Positions 8,455 to 16,076 of a DNA stretch of 64,000 bases are shown piece by piece (within the stretch, counting starts at the first letter, position 1; every line of letters starts with the position of its first letter). The position numbers and the translations under genes are program-made. A model generated the notes under the pieces. It did not search any database, was not told the DNA's origin, and saw only the letters and a list, made by a program, of their open reading frames with translations. Source of the DNA: Nitrobacter sp051912485. Lineage in GTDB: Bacteria; Pseudomonadota; Alphaproteobacteria; Rhizobiales; Xanthobacteraceae. Location of the stretch: positions 868,001 through 932,000 of the forward strand of contig NZ_CP196822.1 in the NCBI RefSeq assembly GCF_051912485.1. The letters are read 5' to 3'.

Positions 8455-9336
8455 ATGCCGGAGAAGCCGCTGGAGTATTTTCGAGCGAAGTGGACACCGG
8501 TTCGCGTCAACAAAACGCGTCGAATCAAAAGGCTGGAGTCCGGCTTTGATTTCATCAAAGCCGGAACGAATCCAGCGACGCCAGCAGGGCTAGGACGTTC
8601 GCCCCTCTCTTCGCTGGTTTCCGTGATTCTTTTAAGTGCCACTCTTGCCGCATGTAGTGGCGGCGATTTCGGCCGCGTCCGTCAGGATGCCCGCAATGAC
8701 GACATGCACCGCTGGATGGGCGCGGAAGCCACCGGCAGCATCGGCCGGCAGCCGTCGCGATTCCAGCTGACCGATAACGAGCGGATGTTGCGCGATCTCG
8801 CCTATCCGCTGGTCGAGCCGCCGCGTTCGCGACCGGCCTGGAAGAGCGTGTTCGGCGACTATGAGCCGTTCGCCCCGCCGTGGCGGCAGAAGCCCATATT
8901 TGACCGCAGCGCCTACGGCCGCCAGCTCATCGACGAGCCGCACCGCTCCGATGCCTCGCGCTACGCGCAACTGATTGACGATGTCCGCGACGACCTCACG
9001 CGCTTCGATCCCTTTTTCAACACCGCGCGGCAAGTCTTTGATCTCGATAGCAAACGCAACGCCAGCATGAGGCTCGTTTCCGACCTGTCGCCGCGGGAAC
9101 GTTCAGATGCCGGCGCGCGTATGGAAGAGAACACCCTGATCGTGCAGTGGGTGCAGCAATGCCTCGAGCAACGGATCGCTTCCTACCGCTGGGCGCTCGA
9201 GCATCTGGTGATTCACGCGCCGGACAATATGGCTGCGGATGCCGATCGCCTGATCGGACAGCTTGCGGCGCTGACTGCCAATCCTCCCGTCGTTGCAGCA
9301 CCTGTGATCGGCCGCGCCCTGCGCACGCGGGGGTAG
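8455..9336 (+). CDS. Putative lipoprotein, conserved hypothetical
   Basis: Open frame of 293 codons. Residues about 50-66 read SLVSVILLSATLAACSGG, a hydrophobic segment ending in a lipobox (LAAC), so the mature product should be an envelope lipoprotein. The remainder is hydrophilic with no catalytic motif that I recognise. The first 45 or so codons are translated from a dispersed repeat (8477-8577), so the native start was probably just before GRSPLSSLV. No in-frame ATG exists there, only rare starts such as GTG at 8623, which would be too short for a signal peptide. The start is therefore uncertain. Confidence 0.65.
   Translation: MPEKPLEYFRAKWTPVRVNKTRRIKRLESGFDFIKAGTNPATPAGLGRSPLSSLVSVILLSATLAACSGGDFGRVRQDARNDDMHRWMGAEATGSIGRQPSRFQLTDNERMLRDLAYPLVEPPRSRPAWKSVFGDYEPFAPPWRQKPIFDRSAYGRQLIDEPHRSDASRYAQLIDDVRDDLTRFDPFFNTARQVFDLDSKRNASMRLVSDLSPRERSDAGARMEENTLIVQWVQQCLEQRIASYRWALEHLVIHAPDNMAADADRLIGQLAALTANPPVVAAPVIGRALRTRG
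8477..8577. repeat. Dispersed repeat (TTTTCGAGCGAAGTGGACACC type), copy 1
   Basis: It begins TTTTCGAGCGAAGTGGACACC and ends with a hairpin, CCGGCTTTGAT/ATCAAAGCCGG. Related copies occur at 25626-25740 in reverse orientation and 44098-44190 in part. Here it lies inside the start of an open frame for a lipoprotein. Confidence 0.7.
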
Positions 9337-9344
9337 GGCTTCGG

Positions 9345-9929
9345 CTATCGCTTCGCCTCGGGCTTCACCATGGGGGGCTCGGTCTGCAGCCGGCACTTTG
9401 CGGCAGCGAGAGAGGCTTGCGCCTGCGCCATCATGCCCGGCTCCGGCGCCAGCGCTTTCAGAACGATCAGCCCCGTCTTTGAGGGAGAGTCGATGATCAG
9501 CCGGTCCGCCGCCGTCACGTCCTCTTCCTCGGGTAGCTCCGCGTGCTGGGCTTCGGTCATCAGGTTGAGCTCGATCACCTTGCGTCCGGCGGAACGGTCG
9601 TTGATGGCGTAATAGGCGACATCGCTGCGGGTGTAGAACGACACCGATGTGTAGGCTTGGCTCACCGGAACGGTCAGCTTGATCGATCCGCCTGACAGGT
9701 CGTAGCGGCAGATTGCGACGGCAAACGCCGGGTCCATGAACGGCATCGGGGAGTGGCCGGGATCAGCCAGCGGCAGCGGCGTCACCGCGTTCGGTGGGGT
9801 CATCGCCGTCAGCCGCGAATAGGCGTCCTGCGAGGCGATCCGCGGCAGCGCCAGCACGCTGACGAGATGCACGATCCCGCCGAGCAGGATGCCGCCGACG
9901 ATCGCGAACAGCACGCGGATCATGAGCAT
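9345..9929 (-). CDS. DUF1254-type membrane-anchored protein
   Basis: 194 residues with an N-terminal hydrophobic anchor (VLFAIVGGILLGGIVHLVSVLALP). The remainder has PFMDPAFAVAICRYDLSGGSIKLTVPVSQAYTSVSFYTRSDVAYYAINDRSAGRKVIELNLMT, which resembles the short DUF1254-type proteins found in alphaproteobacteria next to a DUF1214 protein. It overlaps the upstream gene by 10 bp, so the two are translated together. The function is unknown; an envelope location is inferred from the anchor. Confidence 0.6.
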   Translation of the reverse strand: MLMIRVLFAIVGGILLGGIVHLVSVLALPRIASQDAYSRLTAMTPPNAVTPLPLADPGHSPMPFMDPAFAVAICRYDLSGGSIKLTVPVSQAYTSVSFYTRSDVAYYAINDRSAGRKVIELNLMTEAQHAELPEEEDVTAADRLIIDSPSKTGLIVLKALAPEPGMMAQAQASLAAAKCRLQTEPPMVKPEAKR

Positions 9930-10498
9930 CCCCCGGTCGCGACGGAGGGCATCGGCGCGTCGCGCTGGGTACGCGTCGCCACTCCGACAGGCGTGTCATA
10001 GAGTCGAAGCATCAGCACATAGCGTTCGATACCGCCGGTCGGCAGCCAGTTGCCGGCGCGCGCGCGCGATGCCACCTGCACCGCGAACGAGCCGTCGGAA
10101 TTCCGCACGACCTCCTCGCTGGTGAAGCCGTAGCGTTGCAGCGAGTTTGCCACCAGATGGCCCTTGCGGTCGTACAGCGTCAGTGTCCAGAACCGCGCCG
10201 CCGGCGTAATGCCGCTGACGATGACGTTGCAGCGGCCATCGAGCGGTCGCCTGGCGTCGTCGGCGGTTGCGAGAAATGCGATTCCGTCGCCGGTTCCGAT
10301 TGGCAGCTCGCCGCTGCGCGCAATCGTGGCGCGAGAATAGGGGTCGATGTCGGCGGATCCGGTCCTTGGCCTTGCTGTCCATGCGCCAATGGTCAGGGTG
10401 CCGAGATCGGTGCCCCGCGTCGTGGTGATCCAGGTGGCTCCGAGGCCAACCGCGATGGCGAGACCGAAGCCCAGCAAGGTGATGAAAATCAGCCGCAC
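9920..10498 (-). CDS. DUF1214-type membrane-anchored protein
   Basis: 192 residues with an N-terminal anchor (LIFITLLGFGLAIAVGLGATWI). The body contains DGRCNVIVSGITPAARFWTLTLYDRKGHLVANSLQRYGFTSEEVVRNSDGSFAVQVA and a C-terminal GNWLPTGGIERYVLMLRLYDTPVGV, the hallmark pattern of DUF1214 proteins (a phrase like NWLP near the end). It is the first gene of a two-gene minus-strand operon with the DUF1254-type gene. Its biochemical role is not established. Confidence 0.7.
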   Translation of the reverse strand: MRLIFITLLGFGLAIAVGLGATWITTTRGTDLGTLTIGAWTARPRTGSADIDPYSRATIARSGELPIGTGDGIAFLATADDARRPLDGRCNVIVSGITPAARFWTLTLYDRKGHLVANSLQRYGFTSEEVVRNSDGSFAVQVASRARAGNWLPTGGIERYVLMLRLYDTPVGVATRTQRDAPMPSVATGGCS

Positions 10499-10541
10499 GG
10501 GTCGGCGCTCCGGTTTTCGACGTTCGCAACCAATCGTTCTA

Positions 10542-10573
10542 CTCCTTTGATGCGAACTGCAGAATCAAAGGAG
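10542..10573. repeat. Short palindrome related to CTAG-family
   Basis: Perfect 10-bp arms CTCCTTTGAT and ATCAAAGGAG around a 12-bp loop containing GCGAACTGC. The arms and loop resemble the inner part of the palindrome at 2465-2540. It lies in the gap upstream of the DUF1214 gene. Confidence 0.5.
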
Positions 10574-10653
10574 CACAATGATATTAAGCTTCTTGTCTCG
10601 TTTCGAGTTGAAGTTCCCAGCGCAAACTGGCGACAGACGCTGTGTGAGCTAGC

Positions 10654-10722
10654 ACTAGCGGCGTGGCTTTATTCGCCATTCGCCGCACCTGTGTAATGCG
10701 AATGTTGGAATCAAACCACTAG
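10654..10722. repeat. CTAG-bounded repeat, degenerate copy
   Basis: 69 bp from CTAGCGGCGTGG to ATCAAACCACTAG, with an inner TTCGCCATTCGCCG and TAATGCGAATGTTGG. It overlaps the last codons of the penicillin-binding protein gene at 10719-10722. The arms are more diverged than in the copies between fliQ and fliR. Confidence 0.55.
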
Positions 10723-13085
10723 TTCTTGCGTGGCGTCGGCGTCACCCGGGCGCCGGACGTCGCAGCCGCGAAGCTTTCGGGGAAAGTTGTGGCGCTGGAC
10801 GAGGACGAAAGTGGGTTGGGTGTGCCGGAGGGAGCCGCCGAGGTTTTTCCGATCGTCTTGCCTGCTTCATCCAGCATCTTTTCCACGCGCACCAGGATCT
10901 CGGCGCCACGCTTGGTCAGGATGGGCGGCGGCGCCGGATTTGTATTGTCTTCGCTGCCGGCGATTTTGGCGGCTTCGGCCGCAGTCGGTTTCGCCGGCGC
11001 TGCGACACCGGCGATGTCCTTGATTTCGACGCCGCGATGTGCGGCCGTCATGATGTCATGCCAGGTCTGGGCAGGCAGCGCCCCGCCGGTCAGGCGGTTG
11101 GTCGGCGAATAGTCGTCGTTGCCGTACCAGACACCGCACACGAAGTTGCCAGTGTAGCCGACGAACCAGGCGTCGCGATAGGCGTTGGTGGTGCCGGTCT
11201 TGCCCGCCGCTGGAATGCCGTCGAGGATGGCGCGGCGCGCGGTGCCTTCGCTGACCACGTGGCTCATCATGCCGGCCATGTCGGCGGCGGTCGAAGCTGG
11301 AATAATCTGGCGCGGTTTGGGACCGTCACGGTCATAGCGCCAGACCAGATCGCCAGCGCCGGTGCGGACTTCGAGAACCGCATGCGGCGTAACCGCCCTG
11401 CCTTTGTTCGGGAATGTCACGTAGGCGACAGCGTGTTCGAGCACGTTGACCTCATCGGCGCCGATCGGCAGTGAGGGCGTGTCGGGCAGCGGCGTGACGA
11501 TGCCGAACTTGCGGGCCACCGCGACGATCTTGGCGCGACCGGCCTTGGCGGGGTTCTTCTCGCCTTTGCCGAGCGCGATGGAGAGTTTCACCGGCACAAC
11601 GTTGATCGAGCGGGTCAGCGCCTGGGTCAGCGTCACCGTGCCGGAATAGGAGTGGCCGTAGTTCTGCGGGCACCAGTTGCCGATGCAGACGGGGCCGTCG
11701 ACGATCGTCGAGGTCGGCTTGAAGCCGTTGAGCAGCGCGGTGGTGTAGACATAGGGCTTGAACGACGATCCGGGCTGACGCATGGCGTCGGTCGCGCGGT
11801 TGAACTGGCTAGCACCGTAATCGCGGCCGCCGACCATCGCGCGCACGCCGCCGTCGAGGTCGGCGACCACGGTTGCGGCCTGGGTCGCGTGATAGTCGCG
11901 ACCGAATTGGCGCAACTGGTTTTCGATCGCTTCTTCCGCCGCGTGCTGCACGTTCATGTCGATCGCGGTGCGCACCACGAACACGCGCTCGGTATAGGAG
12001 CGCGGAAACGTATCGACCAGCTTGCGCATCTCGTCGAACGCCCAGTCGAGGTAGTAGTTCGGCGAGTTCTCGTCGCGGCGGTCGACCGCGGTAGCGGGAT
12101 TGCGCCGCGCGCCGAACACCTGTCCCTCGGTCATGAAGCCGGCGTCGACGAGATTGTCGAGCACCTGGTTGGCGCGGGCGCGGGCGGCGGGCAGGTTGAT
12201 GTGTGGCGCGTACTTGGTCGGCGCCTTGAACAGACCGGCGAGCATCGCGGCCTCCGAGAGATTGACGTCGCGTACCGACTTGTTGAAGTAGAAGTGCGCC
12301 GCGCCGTCGACGCCGAAGGTGCCGCCGCCCATGTAGGCGCGGTCGAGATACAGCTTCAGGATTTCGTTCTTGGTCAGCCGGGTCTCCAGCCAGATCGCGA
12401 GGAAGGCCTCATTGACCTTGCGCTCGATGGTGCGCTCGTTGGAGAGGAACAGGTTCTTCGCGAGCTGTTGGGTGATCGATGAGCCGCCCTGCCGCACGCC
12501 GCCGGCCTGCGCGTTCGTCACCAGCGCGCGGAAGGTGCCTCCGACATCGATGCCGAAGTGGTCGTAGAAGCGGCGGTCTTCGGTCGCGAGTGTCGCCTTG
12601 ATCAGGTTGTCGGGGAATTCCTCGAGCGGAATCGAATCGTTGTGCTTGATGCCGCGACTGCCGATCGGATTGCCGTAGCGATCGAGGAACGTCACCGCGA
12701 GATCGGATTTCTTCAGCCAGTCCTCGTCGGCGGTTTCGCGGAACGCCGGCTGAGCCAGCGCCAGCAGAATGATGAGGCCGCCGAGGCCGAGGGTCGCTGC
12801 CTCCGACAACGGCTCGACGATGACCCAGCGTTTCCAGCGACCGACATAGAAGCGGTCCATGAAGGTGGAGAAGCGCTCGAAAAGTTCGCGCGCGCCGACC
12901 GCTGAGGAGAACAGCGTCGAATCGATGCGCGCATCGAAATCCAGCATGAAATGCCGGATTCGCTTTTTCCAGTCGGAGGGCAGGATGTTGCGCACCGGGG
13001 GCCTGTCACGGATCTGCGGCTTGAAAGCGCCCCCGTCCGGGCGCCGTCGCCACGTCATAAGTGTTACGGCAAACCCAAGGCACAT
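10719..13085 (-). CDS. Class A penicillin-binding protein (PBP1a-type)
   Basis: 788 residues. It makes and cross-links peptidoglycan outside the inner membrane. Order: cytoplasmic tail, one membrane segment (LGGLIILLALAQPAF), a transglycosylase domain with TLATEDRRFYDHFGID and GGSSITQQLAKNLFL, then a transpeptidase domain with the SxxK motif in PGSSFKPYVY, an SIN-type motif in LTRSINVVPV and KTGTT in AGKTGTTNAYRDAWFVGYT. All catalytic motifs are present. The C-terminal 80 residues are low-complexity, rich in Ser, Pro and Ala. Its 3' end abuts a CTAG-type repeat. A 204-bp gap separates it from the divergent YcgN-type gene. Confidence 0.93.
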   Translation of the reverse strand: MCLGFAVTLMTWRRRPDGGAFKPQIRDRPPVRNILPSDWKKRIRHFMLDFDARIDSTLFSSAVGARELFERFSTFMDRFYVGRWKRWVIVEPLSEAATLGLGGLIILLALAQPAFRETADEDWLKKSDLAVTFLDRYGNPIGSRGIKHNDSIPLEEFPDNLIKATLATEDRRFYDHFGIDVGGTFRALVTNAQAGGVRQGGSSITQQLAKNLFLSNERTIERKVNEAFLAIWLETRLTKNEILKLYLDRAYMGGGTFGVDGAAHFYFNKSVRDVNLSEAAMLAGLFKAPTKYAPHINLPAARARANQVLDNLVDAGFMTEGQVFGARRNPATAVDRRDENSPNYYLDWAFDEMRKLVDTFPRSYTERVFVVRTAIDMNVQHAAEEAIENQLRQFGRDYHATQAATVVADLDGGVRAMVGGRDYGASQFNRATDAMRQPGSSFKPYVYTTALLNGFKPTSTIVDGPVCIGNWCPQNYGHSYSGTVTLTQALTRSINVVPVKLSIALGKGEKNPAKAGRAKIVAVARKFGIVTPLPDTPSLPIGADEVNVLEHAVAYVTFPNKGRAVTPHAVLEVRTGAGDLVWRYDRDGPKPRQIIPASTAADMAGMMSHVVSEGTARRAILDGIPAAGKTGTTNAYRDAWFVGYTGNFVCGVWYGNDDYSPTNRLTGGALPAQTWHDIMTAAHRGVEIKDIAGVAAPAKPTAAEAAKIAGSEDNTNPAPPPILTKRGAEILVRVEKMLDEAGKTIGKTSAAPSGTPNPLSSSSSATTFPESFAAATSGARVTPTPRKN

Positions 13086-13289
13086 AAAACCGACGCTGGA
13101 ACATCGTCGGGCATCCTCGGAAAAGCCGGTTTCCTTCTATCCGAGCGGCGGTGATAAACCAAATCGTCGGGCGCTATTTCCGGCAACGACCGCGTACCCT
13201 GGCCGAACCGTAAAGGGACGCTTGCGTAGGTTGCGGCCAAAGCCCATAGACAGGATGCGCCGAGCATCCCAAGGTCCAAAACGCAACCC

Positions 13290-13805
13290 ATGACGCAAAG
13301 ACCCGCGCGGACTTCAGAACAGAGCGGATTCTTCTGGAAGACCAAGACGTTGGAAGAGATGTCCAGCGCCGAATGGGAAAGCCTGTGCGACGGCTGCGCG
13401 CGCTGCTGCCTGGAAAAGCTCGAGGACGAGGACACTGGCGACATTTATTTCACTCATGTCTCCTGCCGCCTCCTGGATGCCGGACTCTGCGCCTGCAAGG
13501 ATTATGCGAAACGCTCCGAGCAGGTTCCGGACTGTGTCCGCCTGACGCCGGAAAACGTTCGCACCTTGAACTGGCTGCCGCCGAGTTGCGGTTACCGGCT
13601 GGTCGCGGAGGGACGGGATCTCTACTGGTGGCATCCGCTGATTTCCGGCGACCGCAACACCGTGCACGAGGCGGGAGTCTCGGTGCGCGGCCGGGTGCGG
13701 GGGACCGAGAACGAGATTCCCGATTCCGAGCTCGAGGATCACATCGTGCAGTGGCCGGTGCAATTGCCGAAGCGCGCCCGACTCAGGAACCGGCCGCGAA
13801 GCTGA
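13290..13805 (+). CDS. YcgN-type cysteine-cluster protein (UPF0260)
   Basis: 171 residues. The family signature is visible as WESLCDGCARCCLEKLEDEDTGDIYFTHVSCRLLD...CACKDYAKRSEQVPDCVRLTPENV, a set of cysteines spaced like a metal or Fe-S site, then WLPPSCGYRLVAEGRDLYWWHPL. Length and motif order fit the UPF0260/YcgN family. The function is not established. It is transcribed divergently from the penicillin-binding protein gene. Confidence 0.88.
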   Translation: MTQRPARTSEQSGFFWKTKTLEEMSSAEWESLCDGCARCCLEKLEDEDTGDIYFTHVSCRLLDAGLCACKDYAKRSEQVPDCVRLTPENVRTLNWLPPSCGYRLVAEGRDLYWWHPLISGDRNTVHEAGVSVRGRVRGTENEIPDSELEDHIVQWPVQLPKRARLRNRPRS

Positions 13806-13899
13806 CGACTGGAGTGGATTTCACATTCGCTCCCACTGAACGCGAGTGTTGACCGCGGATGTCAAACCCAAAACGCTCCTGATAGCATTTTGTATTCGC

Positions 13900-13974
13900 T
13901 AGTGGTTCCTTGATTCTAACATTCGCAAGAGCATTCGCCGGAACGAGATCCCGAATGTTAATCGAACCACTAGT
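13900..13974. repeat. CTAG-bounded palindrome, copy 3
   Basis: 75 bp starting CTAGTGGTTCCTTGATTCTAAC and ending GTTAATCGAACCACTAG. It lies in the 339-bp gap 13806-14144 between the YcgN-type gene and the MFS gene, which otherwise shows no gene. Confidence 0.75.
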
Positions 13975-14144
13975 TCCATCACATGTTTGCGATTTGGTAT
14001 CCGCAAATGCCTTTCAGGCGCGGACCACGCTGTCCGAACGCGCGTGCCAGCGTTATAGTGTCGTTATAAACTCTGTAAGATGACGCACCAATTTCGTCCT
14101 CCGCCTCCGCTCACCATTTCAGCCGAAAATTTTGTCCCGCCCGC

Positions 14145-15704
14145 ATGAACAACCTCGATCAGCCCGGTCGGGATCCGTCCTCTCCGCGGATTTCGTCCGG
14201 CAACGTCTCCCGCGAAGTCGCAGCGCGTCCCGGCAAGGCCGGCGGCGACGCCGATGCGCCGCCGATCGCGCAGCCTACCCGGCTGAGTCATAGCGAGGTT
14301 CGAACCATCCTGGTCAGCCTTATGCTGACCATGTTCCTGGCCGCGCTCGACCAAACCATTGTCGCAACCGCGCTGCCGACCATCGGCCACCAGTTCCTCG
14401 ACGTCAGCAACCTGTCGTGGATCATCACGGCGTATCTGTTGGCGTCCACCGCGGTCGCGCCGGTGTTCGGCACGCTGAGCGACATCTACGGCCGCCGCGC
14501 CATGATCATCACGGCGCTCGGTCTGTTCATTGCGGGCTCGGTCCTGTGCGCGCTGGCGCCGAACATCGCGACGCTGATCGTTGCGCGCGGGGTGCAGGGT
14601 CTCGGCGGCGGCGGCATCTTGCCGGTGGTGCAGACGGTGATATCCGATGTGGTGACGCCCCGCGAGCGTGGCCAGTATCAGGCCTATTTCAGTGGCGTAT
14701 GGACCGCAGCGGGCATTGCCGGGCCGGTGCTGGGCGGCGTGTTCGCAGAGCACCTGCACTGGTCGATGATTTTCTGGATCAATCTGCCGCTCGGTGTCCT
14801 CTCGCTGGCGCTGTTGCTGCCGAAGATGGGAAGGATCCCGGTGTTCCACAGCCGCCGCAAAGTGGACTGGATCGGCGGAGTGCTGCTGATGGCGTCCGCC
14901 GTAGTGTTCATGCTCGTGCTGACATGGGGAGGCAACCGCTTCGCCTGGCTGTCGCCGGCTACCGCGGTCATGCTCGTCGTCGCGTTCGTGCTGGCCGCAG
15001 GCTTCGTCTGGCACGCGCGCACGACGTCGGAACCGTTCCTGCCACTGTCGTTGATTGGCGGCTCGGTCGTCCCTTATGCGATTGCCGCCGGCGCCCTGGC
15101 GCTCGGCGCCATTATCGGAATTACCGTGCATCTGCCGCTGTACTATCAGGTGGTCCATCACCTCAGCGCCAGCGAATCGGGATTGGCGCTGATTCCGATC
15201 GCCGCGATCTCGACCGGCGGCGCCGCGCTTGCCGGCCGCACCATGACGCACACGGTTCACTACAAGCGGGTCGCGATCGTCGGGACCGGCTTCGCCGCCG
15301 TCATCGCCGCGATCCTGGCAATGGTCGCGCTGCCGCTGTGGCCGCTGCTGGCGTTGCTCTCCCTGTTAGCCTTCGGCCTCGGCACCGCGTTCCCTGTCAG
15401 CGTAGTGTCGCTTCAGAACGCGGTGGCGCGGCCTCAGGTCGGCACCGTCACCGGTGCGATGAATTTCTTCCGCGCGCTGGCCTCATCGTTCGCCGTCGCC
15501 GCATTCGCCGCCATCCTGCTGATGGTGCTGGGTGCGAATGTCTCGATCGGCCAGGACGGTGGCCATCAGGTCAATGCGATCTCTGCGTCCGACCTGACCA
15601 CGGCGTTCCGGTATGTGTTTGCCGCCGCCGCAGCGATGCTGGCGGGCGCGGCGCTGCTGCTGACGCTGATGGAGGAGCGGCCTCTCGCCGGGCCCGCGAC
15701 GTGA
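14145..15704 (+). CDS. MFS multidrug exporter, DHA2/EmrB type
   Basis: 519 residues with about 14 hydrophobic segments after a 45-residue hydrophilic N-terminus. DHA2 signatures are present: FLAALDQTIVATALPTIGHQFLDVSNLSWIITAYLLASTAVAPVFGTLSDIYGRR (motifs D1 and A), GLGGGGILPVVQTVISDVVTPRERGQY and the motif C-like GVWTAAGIAGPVLGGVF. It should export drugs or other small molecules using the proton gradient. No membrane-fusion partner or regulator gene lies next to it, so the substrate is unknown. Confidence 0.88.
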   Translation: MNNLDQPGRDPSSPRISSGNVSREVAARPGKAGGDADAPPIAQPTRLSHSEVRTILVSLMLTMFLAALDQTIVATALPTIGHQFLDVSNLSWIITAYLLASTAVAPVFGTLSDIYGRRAMIITALGLFIAGSVLCALAPNIATLIVARGVQGLGGGGILPVVQTVISDVVTPRERGQYQAYFSGVWTAAGIAGPVLGGVFAEHLHWSMIFWINLPLGVLSLALLLPKMGRIPVFHSRRKVDWIGGVLLMASAVVFMLVLTWGGNRFAWLSPATAVMLVVAFVLAAGFVWHARTTSEPFLPLSLIGGSVVPYAIAAGALALGAIIGITVHLPLYYQVVHHLSASESGLALIPIAAISTGGAALAGRTMTHTVHYKRVAIVGTGFAAVIAAILAMVALPLWPLLALLSLLAFGLGTAFPVSVVSLQNAVARPQVGTVTGAMNFFRALASSFAVAAFAAILLMVLGANVSIGQDGGHQVNAISASDLTTAFRYVFAAAAAMLAGAALLLTLMEERPLAGPAT

Positions 15705-15735
15705 TCCGTTTACGCGCAGAATTTCGTCGCTGGCC

Positions 15736-15750
15736 TTAAGTATTCGTTGA
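15736..15750. promoter_or_regulatory. Near-consensus CtrA-type site upstream of Flp pilin
   Basis: TTAA, seven bases, TTGA: one mismatch from the full consensus. It is 96 bp before the pilin start codon. The pilA promoter of Caulobacter is a known CtrA target, which makes this placement notable. Binding is inferred. Confidence 0.4.
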
Positions 15751-15845
15751 GCGTGTCGCTTAGGGTCTGGGCAATCATTCGTCTCTAGGTTGAGCTGCAA
15801 GTAAGGACGCGGGAGAATCCGCGCATCCATCGATCGGAGTTCGCG

Positions 15846-16019
15846 ATGCGTCTCATAGCAAAGCTCACGTCGGATTTTTTGCGTGATGAATCGGGCGCGA
15901 CCGCGATCGAGTATGCTCTGATCGCCGGTACCATCAGCATCGTCATCGTGGTCGCGGTTACCGGCATCGGCACTTCCCTCAACGATCGCTTCACCGCGGT
16001 GCGCAACGCGTTCAAGTAG
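15846..16019 (+). CDS. Flp/PilA-type class IVb pilin subunit
   Basis: 57 residues: a short basic leader (MRLIAKLTSDFLRDESGATA), then IEYALIAGTISIVIVVAVTGIGTSLNDRF. The phrase GATAIEYALIAG is the Flp pilin signature: the prepilin peptidase cuts after the glycine and the long hydrophobic helix packs in the pilus core. Flp pili are built by a Tad system, whose genes are not in this window, so this is an orphan pilin gene. The gene ends 46 bp before the transposon. Confidence 0.88.
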   Translation: MRLIAKLTSDFLRDESGATAIEYALIAGTISIVIVVAVTGIGTSLNDRFTAVRNAFK

Positions 16020-16057
16020 GCAAGGCGCGGCACCCAAGATTATCGGGCAAATATTCC

Positions 16058-16065
16058 TAGGAAAA
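16058..16065 (+). repeat. 8-bp target duplication of IS1595 element, left copy
   Basis: TAGGAAAA, repeated directly at 20247-20254. The host sequence around the insertion (ATATTCCTAGGAAAATATA) is nearly palindromic, so the element seems to have entered a hairpin-like, AT-rich site. Confidence 0.75.
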
Positions 16066-16076
16066 TATACGCACTT

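Noticed and set aside
14064..15739. Long frames on both strands overlapping the MFS gene
   Set aside because: The MFS frame has 14 membrane segments and family motifs; the others are arginine- or histidine-rich shadows.
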